Shown here in pieces: positions 34,657 to 47,100 of a stretch of DNA of 64,000 bases (its first letter is position 1; each line of letters opens with the position of its first letter). Location of the stretch: positions 62,001 through 126,000 of the forward strand of contig NKJD01000002.1 in the NCBI GenBank assembly GCA_002256385.1, read 5' to 3'. The translations under genes were made by a program, and so were the position numbers. The notes below the pieces were generated by a model. That model was not told the DNA's origin and did not search any database. It saw nothing but the letters and a program-made list of their open reading frames with translations. Source of the DNA: Flavobacterium sp. BFFFF2. GTDB lineage: Bacteria > Bacteroidota > Bacteroidia > Flavobacteriales > Flavobacteriaceae.

Positions 34657-35349
34657 ATGTCAGAAAACGCAATTCCATTATCTGAATGGGCCAACGACGA
34701 TAAACCTCGTGAAAAACTAAGTTTAAAAGGCCCACAAGCCCTTAGTGACGCTGAGTTGATAGCTGTTCTATTGGGGACCGGAACGCCGCAAGACAGCGCA
34801 GTAATGGTTGGTCGTAAAATTTTATCAAGGGCCGAAAACAGTTTGTCTATACTTGGTACGCTAAATTTACAGCAGCTTTTGATGTTTAAAGGGGTTGGAC
34901 AAACTAAAGCCGTTCGCGTTTTAGCCGCTTTAGAATTGGGGCGCAGAAGGGCACTCGCTGAAATTCCAAAACGCATATCATTATCTACCAGTTCCGTCGG
35001 ATATCAACTCATGCAGCCTCTCATTGCTGACTTACCACATGAAGAATTTTGGGTGTTGCACCTAAATAACTCCAATCAAATCTTGCACAAACAGCAGGTT
35101 TCAAAAGGAGGCTTAACCGGAACGTTTGTTGATTTAAGAATCATATTTAAAACAACCCTTGAATATAGTGCCGTTGCTTTGGTTCTTTGCCACAATCATC
35201 CTTCAGGCAAATTAAAACCTAGTGAAGCTGATTTGCAGATAACCCGAAAAATAGTGTCTGCTGCTCAAGCACTTGACATCCGTGTTTTAGATCACCTAAT
35301 CATAAGTTCATATGGTTATTTAAGTTTTGCTGACGAAGGGTTTATGTAA
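34657..35349 (+). CDS. radC: RadC family JAB-domain protein
   Basis: A 230-aa RadC-like protein. The N-terminal helix-hairpin-helix-like part (about 1-85; GPQALSDAELIAVLLGTGT) leads to the MPN/JAB domain (about 105-228) with the metal motif HNHPSGKLKPSEADLQIT. Length and motifs are typical. Despite the name, a direct role in DNA repair is doubtful in several species; the domain is predicted to be a metal-dependent hydrolase. It lies 113 bp after the outer-membrane protein gene and is probably independent. Confidence 0.93.
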   Translation: MSENAIPLSEWANDDKPREKLSLKGPQALSDAELIAVLLGTGTPQDSAVMVGRKILSRAENSLSILGTLNLQQLLMFKGVGQTKAVRVLAALELGRRRALAEIPKRISLSTSSVGYQLMQPLIADLPHEEFWVLHLNNSNQILHKQQVSKGGLTGTFVDLRIIFKTTLEYSAVALVLCHNHPSGKLKPSEADLQITRKIVSAAQALDIRVLDHLIISSYGYLSFADEGFM

Positions 35350-35417
35350 TAAATGTATTGCTTTGTCTAAACTAATTTTGTTTCAATATTCAAAAATGGG
35401 TTCTTTGTAAACTTCGT

Positions 35418-35425
35418 TACCTTTG
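35418..35425 (+). promoter_or_regulatory. predicted -7 promoter element
   Basis: TACCTTTG matches TAnnTTTG and lies 24 bp before the ATG at 35449. No well-spaced -33 TTG was found, so it is a partial match. Confidence 0.4.
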
Positions 35426-35448
35426 TTTTACATAATAAAACACTCGAA

Positions 35449-36216
35449 ATGAATTTTAGAAAGCTATTGATGTTGAAAAAGAGAGTTGTACTCTTACTTT
35501 CTATTTGTTTTGCTTGCTGTTCTTTACATGCTCAAGTTTCAGAATTGAACAAGTATATTTATGTTTTAATTCCTGAAAAGTTTGATTTTCAATCAGCACC
35601 TAATCAATATAATATCAACACCTTACTAAAATTACATTTACAAAAGGAAGGCTTTGAGGCTTATATGAGCGATGAAGATTTACCCATTGAAATGAGTAGG
35701 TCCAAATGCAATTATTTAAATGTACAATTTAAAAGAAGTGGGTTCTTAAACTTGAAAACTCAATTTTCTTTAGTTGATTGCTCAAAACAAGTATTATACA
35801 CTTCACCAGAAGGAAGCACCAAAACCAAAGATATGTTTTTGGCGTACCGCGAATCTATTCAACTTGCTTTTGACAATTTCAAAAATGTAGGTTATAAATT
35901 TTCAGGTAATAAATCAGTTGAAGTAGAACAAACAGATAAAACGTCCGCTGTGAACATAGAGGAACGTCAATTAGTTGAAAAGGATTCATCTGACAAAGAA
36001 TTATTCTTTTTTTCACAGCCGATAGCAAATGGTTTTCAAGTGGTTGATAGCAAACCTCAAGTAATCATGAGGTTATTTCATACAACGGCTAAAAACATTT
36101 TCATAGGTGTGAAAGGAGATACCCATGGGGTACTATTTCAAAAAAATGGCCAATGGTTTTTTGAATTTTATGAAAATGGAAAACTCATTTCTGAAAAAAT
36201 CAACATCCGATTCTAA
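35449..36216 (+). CDS. exported protein of unknown function
   Basis: A 255-aa protein with a signal peptide (VVLLLSICFACCSLHAQ). A second Met at residue 8 would shorten the n-region and is an alternative start. Residues about 30-145 resemble periplasmic Bacteroidota proteins with a KYIYVLIPEKFDF segment and a later GSTKTKD stretch. The C-terminal part ends with strand-like NGQWFFEFYENGKLISEKINIRF. No enzyme motif seen. It stands between radC and queE with its own -7-like element. Confidence 0.65.
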   Translation: MNFRKLLMLKKRVVLLLSICFACCSLHAQVSELNKYIYVLIPEKFDFQSAPNQYNINTLLKLHLQKEGFEAYMSDEDLPIEMSRSKCNYLNVQFKRSGFLNLKTQFSLVDCSKQVLYTSPEGSTKTKDMFLAYRESIQLAFDNFKNVGYKFSGNKSVEVEQTDKTSAVNIEERQLVEKDSSDKELFFFSQPIANGFQVVDSKPQVIMRLFHTTAKNIFIGVKGDTHGVLFQKNGQWFFEFYENGKLISEKINIRF

Positions 36217-36276
36217 AATATCCATGAATTAATACAATGCCGTTCTTTATGAACAATACTATAAAAAATGAAACCG

Positions 36277-36284
36277 TACCTTTG
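36277..36284 (+). promoter_or_regulatory. predicted -7 promoter element of queE
   Basis: TACCTTTG matches TAnnTTTG, with its last base 16 bp before the TTG start at 36300. The implied leader is only about 10 nt. No clear -33 TTG at normal spacing. Confidence 0.4.
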
Positions 36285-36299
36285 CGACAAATTTAAATA

Positions 36300-36932
36300 T
36301 TGATCCCATTGACTTTTGATGAACAATTAAACCGTGGTGAAATATTGCCTCTAATGGAAGCATTTTACACGATACAAGGAGAAGGATACCACACTGGAAA
36401 AGCAGCCTATTTTCTGCGATTAGGTGGTTGTGATGTAGGGTGTCACTGGTGTGATGTAAAAGAAAGTTGGGATGCCAATTTACATCCAGCAACGCCTACT
36501 CTAAAAATGATTGATGAAATTCCATCAGGCATCGAAACAATTGTTATTACTGGTGGCGAACCTTTGGCATATAATTTAAATTATTTAACGGAGATGCTTC
36601 ATCAAAAAGGGTTTCAAGTGCATATTGAAACGTCCGGGGCCTATCCTGTTACGGGTAAATGGGATTGGTTTTGTTTATCGCCCAAAAAAAATAAACTTCC
36701 AGTCGAGGAATCATATTTAAAGTCAAACGAACTTAAAATGATTATTCATAACCAACATGATTTTGTTTTTGCTGAAGAACAAGCAGCGCTTGTAAATACT
36801 AGTTCTGAATTATATCTACAACCCGAATGGAGCAAAAGAGAGAAAATTACGCCCCTACTAATCGATTATGTAATGGCGAACCCCAAATGGAAGATCTCGC
36901 TCCAAACGCACAAGTTTCTGAATATACCATAA
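36300..36932 (+). CDS. queE: 7-carboxy-7-deazaguanine synthase (QueE)
   Basis: A 210-aa radical SAM enzyme that converts 6-carboxytetrahydropterin to 7-carboxy-7-deazaguanine in the preQ0/queuosine pathway. The cluster-binding motif is C-x3-C-x2-C in GGCDVGCHWCDVKESWD, preceded by EAFYTIQGEGYHTG and followed by the SAM-binding TGGEPLAY. The shorter bacterial QueE length fits. The start is TTG at 36300: family members begin about 13-15 residues before the LPLME segment, and no ATG is available there. A TAnnTTTG element just upstream supports this. It converges with manC across a bidirectional terminator. Confidence 0.93.
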   Translation: MIPLTFDEQLNRGEILPLMEAFYTIQGEGYHTGKAAYFLRLGGCDVGCHWCDVKESWDANLHPATPTLKMIDEIPSGIETIVITGGEPLAYNLNYLTEMLHQKGFQVHIETSGAYPVTGKWDWFCLSPKKNKLPVEESYLKSNELKMIIHNQHDFVFAEEQAALVNTSSELYLQPEWSKREKITPLLIDYVMANPKWKISLQTHKFLNIP

Positions 36933-36952
36933 AAGTGTCTTAAATGCATTAA

Positions 36953-36986
36953 AAAAAACCCTGAGCGTTATGCTACAGGGTTTTTT
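36953..36986. terminator. bidirectional terminator between queE and manC
   Basis: AAAAAACCCTG (36953-36963) and CAGGGTTTTTT (36976-36986) pair perfectly around a 12-nt loop, giving T-runs on both strands between convergent genes. Confidence 0.85.
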
Positions 36987-37008
36987 GATTCCAATATAAC
37001 CGAGGAAA

Positions 37009-38064
37009 TTATAAATCCGCAGCTAATTGGGTAATTCTTTTAATGTCTTGTTCCATCGATTTCGGAAAAATTAACAACACATCATCTTTGTCAACAATAA
37101 TATAATCTGAAATGCCATGTACAATCACCTTCTTCCCAGGACTAGTGCTTATGATACAATCAGAAGTGTTTTCTAAATGCACTTTTGCATTTACCACGGA
37201 GTTTGACGAACTGTCTTTGTCAAGTTTCTCATGTAATGATCCCCAAGTTCCTAAATCATTCCAATCAAATTCAGCTGGTAACACATACACATTGTTTGCT
37301 TTTTCTAATAAAGCATAATCAATTGATATATTTTCAGCTAATGGGTAATTAGCTTCCACGAACTGCTGCTCTTCGTCTGTATTATAAACTTCAATCCCAT
37401 TGTGAAACAAATCAAACATGGCTGGCTGATACTGTTTAAATCCATTTAAGAGGCTTTGAATACTCCAAACAAAAATACCCGCATTCCATAAAAAATTACC
37501 TTGCTCTAAAAACTGCTTCGCTACCTCGTAAGTCGGCTTCTCTCTAAATTGTTGCACCTTGTGAAGTCCATTGTAAACAGTTGAATCAAACTCAATATAA
37601 CCGTATCCTGTATTTGGAAAAGTTGGTTTAATTCCAAGAGTAAGTAAAGAATCATGCGCTAAACTAAATTCAAAACACTGTTTGATGTTCGCTTCAAAAA
37701 TTGCTTCATCTTCAATCCAATGGTCGCTAGGTGCGACAAGCAAAGTAGCATTTGGGTCAATTTTTGAAATTTTTAAGGCGGCTAACAAAATACACGGTGC
37801 CGTATTTCGCATGGCTGGCTCAGGAATGATTTGTTCACGTGTTAAACCCGGTATTTGTTCTAAAACGAGCGATGTGTAACGATCATTGGTTAAAACAAAA
37901 ATGTTTGATTCAGGAATAAATCTGGAAAGACGCTGGTAGGTTTTTTGAATCAAGGTTGATCCAGCACCTAGCATATCGTGAAATTGTTTAGGGTTGTCAG
38001 AAGTACTAACTGGCCAAAATCGAGATCCTACTCCTCCGGCCATGATAACTGCAAATGAATTCAT
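37009..38064 (-). CDS. manC: mannose-1-phosphate guanylyltransferase
   Basis: A 351-aa cytoplasmic nucleotidyltransferase making GDP-mannose from mannose-1-phosphate and GTP. The N-terminal signature AGGVGSRFWPVS (about 9-20), VAPSDHWI and the later EKPTYEVAKQFL, NAGIFVW and YALLEKANNVYVLPAEFDWND are all present. It lacks the C-terminal phosphomannose isomerase domain of bifunctional ManC proteins, as is common in Bacteroidota. GDP-mannose could feed the polysaccharide cluster 23 kb away, but the gene is not in that operon. Transcribed alone; a bidirectional terminator lies at its 3' end. Confidence 0.92.
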   Translation of the reverse strand: MNSFAVIMAGGVGSRFWPVSTSDNPKQFHDMLGAGSTLIQKTYQRLSRFIPESNIFVLTNDRYTSLVLEQIPGLTREQIIPEPAMRNTAPCILLAALKISKIDPNATLLVAPSDHWIEDEAIFEANIKQCFEFSLAHDSLLTLGIKPTFPNTGYGYIEFDSTVYNGLHKVQQFREKPTYEVAKQFLEQGNFLWNAGIFVWSIQSLLNGFKQYQPAMFDLFHNGIEVYNTDEEQQFVEANYPLAENISIDYALLEKANNVYVLPAEFDWNDLGTWGSLHEKLDKDSSSNSVVNAKVHLENTSDCIISTSPGKKVIVHGISDYIIVDKDDVLLIFPKSMEQDIKRITQLAADL

Positions 38065-38089
38065 GAACTAAAATGTTAAGGTACAAAAA

Positions 38090-38119
38090 TAAAAAAAACC
38101 GCCCGTAAAATACGGGCGG
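38090..38119 (-). terminator. terminator of the giant T9SS gene
   Basis: CCGCCCGTA (38099-38107) and TACGGGCGG (38111-38119) form a 9-bp stem, with a T-run on the minus strand (38098-38091). It ends the 14.8-kb gene and precedes manC on the same strand. Confidence 0.85.
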
Positions 38120-38143
38120 TTTAATAAGTATTAACTTAACGAA

Positions 38144-41100
38144 TTATCGTTTGATAATGCGTACTGTTTTAACTTGATCTCCTTGAGTAACAATTACATT
38201 GTAAACCCCAGAAGCATACATATCACCAAGTGAAACATTAGGAACATCGATTACATCAAATGTTCTATTTTCAACTTCTTTACCTAGCATGTCGTAAACC
38301 ATCACAGAAACTTGTTCTGGACTGTCAGTCGCAATTGCTAAAGAGAAATTGTTTTCAAATGGGTTTGGTGTAGCCATTACAGAGAAAGCTATTGAAGAAT
38401 CTTGTGACTCACTTAAACGAGTAGCACCCGTTGCAATGATACAAGAACCTCCATAAGTTCCAACTCCAGTACTAAAGATAGGAGCTACTGTGATGGTGTA
38501 GGTAGTATTAAATTGTGCACCACCTGTCAATGACATCAATGTAAAGTTATTTGTACTTGATGTAATTGTTTGGCTGCTTGATACACCCCAAGTTACATAG
38601 AAACTATAACCTGTTGCGCCTACGATGTTACCACAATATAAAGTTTCCCATCTTGAACTAAGTGTAGTAATACCACCACATTTCACAGAGTTAATACGTG
38701 TTGTTGGTGTGCCACTTGTTGGCGTTTTTACCTGACAAGTGTCTCCATAAGGTTGCCAAATTCCATTCATAAATACAGCCACACTTATTGTGTAGAAAGT
38801 ATTATATGAAACTGTAACACCATTCATTTGAGTTAAATCAAAGTTGTTCACGCTTGTGTCAACAGTTTTAACTACAGAAGTAGTATTGTTAGTTACTTGG
38901 AAACGATATTGAGTTGCACCAGCAATTGGAGCAGCATAAATCGCACTGTAAACAGATCCTAAAGTAGATCCACAAGTTGGATTAACAACGCGCGTTGTCG
39001 GAGCCGGTGTGGTTACTGAACAATACTTACCGTATGAAATGAAACTTCCATCAACTTCAGCAGCAACACGTATGCGGTAGGTTGTTGTTGGAACAACACC
39101 TAACGGGAATTGTGTCATGTTAAAGAAGTTTGACGTAATGGTTAAGGTATCAATAGCATTAGTTACTGTATTTGTAGATTCAATACGGTAACGTGTAGCA
39201 GTTGCTACTTGACCAACATACAAAGTAGTTTCAAGGTTAGCTAGTGTAACACCACATTGTGATTCAATTAAAGCTGTGGTACCAGTAAATACTGAACAAG
39301 CAGAACCATACTCATACACTGCAGAACCATATTTAGGCGCAATACGAACACTGTATTCAGTTCCTAAACGAATTGCTCCGGATAATTGAGACAATGTGAA
39401 AGAAGTAGATGATACATCAACTGTACGAACAGTTGCACCATTTGTTACTTCAACACGGTATCCAGTTGCTCCAGAAACAGCTGTGAAATAAATAGGCGAA
39501 GTTGCTTCAACTTGTACATTACAATTAATCAAATTAGAGGTTGGTGTTGTAACGGTACATGGAGAAGAATATGCTTCAAATCCACTGCCGAAATCAACAG
39601 CCACTCTAATTGAATACTTAGTAGCATAATTAGCACCACCTGATATTAACGAGATATTCATAAAGCTGTTTGCGGTAGTGTAAACAACTGGAGAACTTCC
39701 ACTAATAGTCAAGTTAGTTACTTCAAATTTATACAATACTGCATTAGGAGCGGCAATTGCATTAATTGGAGAAGAAATACTAGATAAAGTAGTACCACAA
39801 ATAGTGTTACTTACACCTGATTGACAAACATCATCGATGTTACCATCACAGTTGTCATCAATTCCATTTCCGCAAATTTCAGGAGCACCTGGATAAACAA
39901 ACGCTCGTGAGTCATCACAATCAACAGATGAAGAAGCTGACGTTCTGTAGCCTGTTGGAGTAGAAGCACCATAACATACTGATGTAGTAGAAGCTAACGT
40001 GTAAGTATCATTATCTGCATCTGCATAGAATGATGCAGTTCTCCACTTGTTAATATCACCATCATTACAATCTACACCTAAAGATGAAGAAATATAAGTA
40101 GATGGGAATGAAGTACCATAACAAACTGCTTGTGTAGACCCACTTACAGCATATCCGTCACCATCCGTGTCACGGTATAAATTGGCTGATCTCCATTTGG
40201 TGTTATCTCCATCATTACAATCTGTATTGTTACTTGAATACCCACTTGGAGAAAGTAATTGACAGAATGCGTTGTTTGAAGTAGAACCAAATCCATCACC
40301 ATCATTATCAACATAATAAGTGATTGGTGTATACAAGTTCACGTTGTTATCGTTACAGTCGTTATTGTTGGTTACATAACCCAAAGTTGGTGTGTTAGAA
40401 CAAACAGACTGTTGCGTGTTTGAACCATAACCATCTTGATCAGCATCAACAAAATAAAGTACTGATGCATTAATAGTTGCATCATCATCATTACAATCTG
40501 TACTATTTGCAACGTATCCACTAGGAGCACCAAAACAAGAAACTTGAGTTAATGAACCATTTCCGTATCCGTCCGTATCACCATCTAAGTAATAAGTAAC
40601 ATTTGCGTTAATAGTAATAGCAGCAGTAGCACTATAAGCAACTGAACAAACACCGCTCTTAATTACTGCACGATAGTATCTTGTAGCAGTAAGACCGCTT
40701 ACACTTTGTGTAGTAGTAGCATTTGTAATGTCTGTTGCACTAGCAAAATCACTTGTTGCAGAAGATTGCCATTTAGTAATAGTACCTACATGACCTGACA
40801 GTGTTAAGTCTTGTGAAACACTGAATCCTGAACACAAAGTAGCAGAACCAGCAATTGAACCACCTACAGATACAGGAGATACAGCAACACTTTGTGTTGA
40901 GGTATTTGTACATCCTAATGCATTTGTTGCAGTAGTAGTGTACACAGTGTCAGCAGAAGGCTTAGCATACAAGGTTGTAAATAGACCTGTACCATTAAAG
41001 GCAGTAGTTGCAGTAGAATTAGTATACAAACTTCCAGAAGGAACTGCAGACCAAGTAACTGGCTTAGTAAATCCAAAATTCACATTTGGACGTGTCGTAG

Positions 41101-44100
41101 CATTTCCAGATGGTGTTGCAGTACTTAAAATAGTTGCAATAGTAGTTGAATCTGCTCTATACCAATTACATAATGCTGTACTGGTATTTGAACTAAGCAT
41201 AATTACAGTGTCAGTGGTAGTTCCAGCATTTCCATTATTGTAAGCAACTTGAATTACAACATTACTAGTACCATTCCATGTGAAAGGTGTAGCAAGTGTG
41301 TGAGTCACTGTTGCTGGTAAACCAGTTGTTGGAATTGCTTGAGTTATTGGACCTAATACTGTTGTTAAACTTCCTTCAAAAGCAGTAGTTGAAAGAGTTG
41401 TTGTAGCTGTATTTGCCATTGCTATTTGGAAGCTAGATAAACTTCCTGTAAACGATGTTCCAACAGAAGAAACACTCATACCAATACTGGTAATTTGTGA
41501 ACCTGAAGCAAAGCCCATCGCAGCTAACTCAGAAGCTAAGAACAACATTTGGTGTTTAGCACCACCGTAGTAATTAGAATATGGAGCAGGATAAGTAGTT
41601 GAAGTATTAACAACAGCACCTGTACCTGAAACCGCTGTTCCAGTCGTTGGTGAAGTTGTTAAAGTAATAATGTCGCCATTACAAATCGCATTCGAAGTAG
41701 TACTAAGGCCTGGCGCAGCTGGTTGACTTACAGTCAAAGTAGCACCATTACTTGTAACAGAAGAACAAGCAGTAGCTCCGGCAATATTAACTCGATATTG
41801 AGTTGCAGACATTGCATTAGTAACAGCAGTAAATGTTAATGACGCTGATGTTACTCCGCTATATCCACTTCCGTTAGCTAAATCATTCCAACCAGAACCA
41901 GTATTTGATTGCCATTGGTAAGTTGGAGAAGTTCCAGTTACCACTACACTGTATGCAGCATTTGCAGCATTACATATAGTACTAGAAGCAGGTTGCGTTG
42001 TAATAGCAATCGCAGAGTTAACTGTTAATACAACAGGAGTTGACGTAACAGAAGAACAAGGACTTGCTCCCGAAACAATTACCTGATATTGGTAGTTGTT
42101 CATAGCAAACGTTGGATTAGTTATTCTTAATGAAGTGGTTCTAGACCTAGTATAAACACCCGTATTTGTAAGGTTAGTCCATCCTGTTCCTGTATTAACT
42201 TGCCATTGGTAAGTCAAAGAATCACCAGTAGCAGTTACAGAAATATTAACGGTTGTGTCAGTACAAGAAGTTGTAGCCACAGGTTGAACTGTAATATCAA
42301 CAGATTGTCTAACCGTTAAAGAAGCACTGTTTGAAGTAACATCGCTGTTGATTTTAACACGGTATAACCATCCGCTGTTTGCAGTTGATACACCAGAAAG
42401 TGTAAACGTAGATCCAGTAGGATCGCCATAAATACCACCTTGTGAAATGTTACTCCAACCACTTCCGCGGTTTTCTTGCCATTGGTATGACATTGCAGAT
42501 CCGCTTACTGCTGTAACACCAAATGTTGCAGAGTTAGCATTTCCAGAAGAACAAGCAGTTTGATTAGTTGGGTCAGCAGTAATAGCAGCCGAACCAACAG
42601 TTAAAGTAACCACATCAGAAGGTAGAGTAGAACATGGAGAAGTACCACTAACTAAAACACGATATTGATCACCGTTCATGCCAGTTGTTACACCATTAAC
42701 GGCTAATGAAGAAGTAGTAGCACCACTCACATTATTCCAACCTGAACCTGTGTTCACTTGCCATTGATAGCCAATTCCTGTAGCTGTAGCAGTTACACTG
42801 AATGAAGCATTGTCTCCAGAAAGTTTTGATTGGTTTAATGGTTGAGCAGTAATTACTACTGGGTTATTAACAGTAACTGAAACTGAAGTAACTGAGTTAA
42901 CGCAACCACCAACAGAAACAGTATTGGTTACATTATAAGTTCCAGCAGTTGAAGTTCCAAGGGTTATAGCTCCCGTTGTTCCGTTAAGTGTTAAACCACT
43001 TGATGAACCAAAAGTACCCGCAATTCCACCGCCCGTCAAGGTTGCTGAAATTGTTCCAGCATCTGCGCAGAAAGAAGTTGCACCATAATTAAATGCAGAA
43101 GTCTGTGCTTGATTTACTACAACTGTTGCAGTTGTAGTAAACTGAGAGCAGTAAGTTGTAGCAGGTAGTGTGTATGTTACCGTATAAGTACCAGGAGTAC
43201 TTGTACTTGGGGTAACAGCACCTGTAGAACCATTAAGTGTAAGACCAGTAGATGGAGAAACAGTAAATGAACCTCCTGTTGTGCCAGACAAAGCAACGTT
43301 TCCATTTGTAGTTGTACTACAATAAGGAGAACCACCATAAGCAATGGTTGTAGCTGATGGGTCTGGATTTACTACAACAGAGGCTGCAACACGTGATCCA
43401 ATACAAGAAACAATCGTTAAGTTATGGAAATAACTTAAGTAAGGAACCAATCCTGTATCATAACCAGAACTGATTGAACCTACATTGCTAATTGCAATCG
43501 GATAAGTTTGTGTTGTTCCATCACGATTAACTGACTGCGAGAATGAGGCAGTTAAACGATAGGTTGTACCTGGTGTAATACTAAAACCTAAGTTCATTGT
43601 GTACCAACCTGCGGTTGTTTGTGCAATGGTTAGGGTTTTAGTAGAAATTAAAGTTCCTGAAGTATTGTCAGTTAAATTAATTACTACTGTATTGGTTACA
43701 GCTGTTGTTGGCGAATAGTATTGTGCAGATTGTAAAGTAAAATTACTAGAAGCTGTAAATACCATTCCTCTTTCAGCCGAAGCTCCTGTACTTGCAGGGA
43801 CACTTGTAGTTGCTAAACCAAGACCAGTAACTGAACCACCTGAAGGCTCAGCGTAGTAAGTAGTGTTTGCAGAAACAGTAGGCGCAATAGAGGCCGTGTT
43901 AGCAAAAACTAAATTACCGCCTGTTGCAGCATCATACCAATTAACAGTAATACCTGGGTCAACTGTAGCTGATATATTAACAGTACCTGTTCCACAACGA
44001 CCAACAGCGCTAATCGGAGATACAACTGGGTTGTAAACCGGTACCAAAAGTGATGGAGTTGAACAAGATGTACCAGTTGAACTTGAAACAGTCGCTCTAA

Positions 44101-47100
44101 AATACGTTGATGTAGATAAAGCAGCAGCAGGAGTGTAAGTTACACTTGTTGCACTTGAAACATCAGTATATGAAGTTCCATTGGTAGAAGTAGCCCACTG
44201 AATGCTTGCATTGCCATATCCTGTAGCAGGTGACAATGTTAAAGCTGGGGTACCACCAGTTACACAATAAGAAGAAACCGAAGATGCAACTGTAGCAGTT
44301 GGTATACGAGTTACCGTAAATGTTAAGCTATTTGGACAAACAGTATCATCAGCAATAACTGTGTAGGTATAAGTACCAGCAATTGTTGGAGTAATGGTTT
44401 GTGAAGCACCAGTCAATGAAGTAGCAATACCACTTCCTGTTGCAGGTGATGCTGTCCAAGTGTAAGCAAATGAAGAATTATCACTTGAAACAGAAGGACT
44501 AACTGAACTTCCACCACAAATTGAACTAGTAGCGGCAATTCCATTTAAAGTAATTGCTGGAGGAGCAGTAACTGTAATATCCACCTGAGTACGGGCACTT
44601 TCGCAACCTGTAGTTGGGTTAGTTACAGAAACATAAAACGAAGTAGTTGCGCCTACTGAAGAAGTATACGTTGTACTTGTTGAAGACTGCAAAGCAGTAC
44701 CACCTGTTGAAGCGGCATACCATTTAAATGTTGGCGTTGTAAATGAATTTGGATCAGATACAGAAGCTGTAGGTATGCGACTACCGCAATGCGATGAGTT
44801 GGATGCAGTTGGTGCAGTTGGTAATGCCAATGCAGTTACAGCTACAGTGCTAGTAGAGAAACAAGAAGAAGTTCCGTCTGTAACTTTTACTGTATACGTT
44901 GTATCAGCAGAAACTGTATCAGTAGTGGTATTAGTAGTAGCAAAATCGGTTGCACTTGGTTTTGACCATGTCCATGATCTTGTACTAGTCATATCAGTTC
45001 CGATTTGACCACCAAATTTCATGTTAGGACGTGAAACAGTGTTCGTACCACCAGTAGTAGTTCCACAAACAGTAGATGAATCAGCATTGAAAATAACCGA
45101 AGAATTGTACGATGTTGTAGACAAATTAGCTACAGCATTGTTTGTATAAGCAGTATTGTTAAAACAAATTGATACTAAAATATTAGATGAACCATCCCAG
45201 TTAAAAGGCGTAGTAAATGCAATAGTGTTAGCAGCAAAACCTGTACCTCCTGATGGTGTATAGGTGTTTGAATAAACAGTTGTAAAACCTGTACCAAATG
45301 CAGTTGTTAACGTATTTGCACCTGTATGCTTAACACCAATTGTGTAACCTGTTAAAGTTGAAGTATCAGGCGTAACAATGTCAAAAGCAATAGAAGTTAA
45401 ATTACCAGCACGTAAACCAGCAGCTCTTAATTCAGAAGCAGGAATCAAATATTGTTGAAGAGAACCGAAATAATAACCTCCAAAAGGAGTTGGATAAGAG
45501 GTCGTTGTATTATTTAAAATTCCTGATCCAATGCTTGAAGAAACGGCGGCCGTTACATTCTCAGAAGTAGCAGCTAATGCAACTGTTGAGCCAACACAAA
45601 CAGAGCTTGGTGTAGCTGTTTTGGTTGAAACTGCGGGCGGTGTTGTTACAGTAACATCAAATGTTGCTACGTTTCCACAACCTGCAGTGCTAGTACCTTG
45701 TACTGTATAAGTATAAGTACCCGCAGCTGTTGGAGTTATGCTTTGCGATGACCCTGTTAAACTACCTGTTGGTATACCACTTCCAGCAGCTGGAGAGGCA
45801 GTCCATGTAAATGAGTTGTAGTTAACGGCAGTTACACCAGGTGTAAAGGCCACATTAGGACAAACAGAAGCAGATGGAATTCCTGTTAAGCTATCCATGG
45901 CTGGAGCGGCTGATACAGAAACAGTAGTGGTATTTCTTCCGCTTTCACAACCTGTTGCAGGATCTTTTACAGATACATAAAAAGTTGTATCAGCAGAAAT
46001 TACAGAAGTATAAGTTCGTGAGGTGGTTGCCTGCAATGCAGTACCTCCTGTGGAAGCATTATACCAAGTAAATGTTGGGTTGCTGAATGAGTAAGTATCA
46101 TTAATACTAACCGTTGGCACTTTTGAACCACATTGTGATGAAGAAGCCGTTGCTGGTGTAGCAGGAATTGGATTCACCGTTACACTTACATTATTGGTTG
46201 TTTTAGAAGCACCATTAAACACCCCTACTGCGTAGAAACTACCAGAAGTACTTGGTGTATAAGTTAGCGGAGAACCTGTTCCAATAGAAGCGTTTGAACT
46301 ATTATACCATGTAATTGAATCTGGTGTAAGAGCTGTATTTCCAGACAATTTAAACACTGGACGTACATTAGTAAGCAGCGTTCCTGTAGTATCTGAACAA
46401 CCTGTAGTACTGTTCGTAGCAACCGTAGCATTAAATGTGGTGGCTGTTGTAGCCATAGCACATCCTGAACCAGTTGTTGCTAAAGTACCGCAAATCTCGA
46501 TTAATACGTTCGATGTACCATCCCATGTAAACGGTGTAGTAAAGCTATGTGCATTTTCTCCAGTCACCGGTGAATAAGTAGCTAAAGTAAGAACCGTAGT
46601 CATCGCTGATGGAGCTAATAATGTAGTCGTTAAAGCAGCGTCAGACACATTTGCCATTTTAAAGGTTAAACCTGACATCGCTCCAGTAGGAACTGCGGTT
46701 GTTACGGTAGTTGATAAAGCGGTAAAGTTACCTGCTCTAAAACCACCTGTAGCAAGCTCTGCCGCAGAAATCAAATACTGATTACGTTGCGAGTTTCCGA
46801 GAGTTGTACCCGTGCGATATGGTACACCAGTAGTAGTGATGGTAGATGAAGTATTTGAACCAATGTTAGCAATACCTGGCGAAGCAAAGTTTGCTGCGTA
46901 GTCAACAGATACTCCGTTACAAGTTGCCGTAGAGCTAACTGTAGCTGTTCCTGTAGGACAAGCAACAACAGTAATTACAACTGTAGAAGTATTGTAACAA
47001 GTTACTGGGCTATTGGTTACAGTATCAGTTGCTGTAACTGTATAGGTATAAGTACCTGCACCAATTGGTGTAACAGTTAAAGATGCTGATGAAGATGGCG

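Noticed and set aside
36217..36299. preQ1 riboswitch before queE
   Set aside because: No preQ1-like pseudoknot sequence was recognised, and the predicted promoter leaves only about 10 nt of leader.
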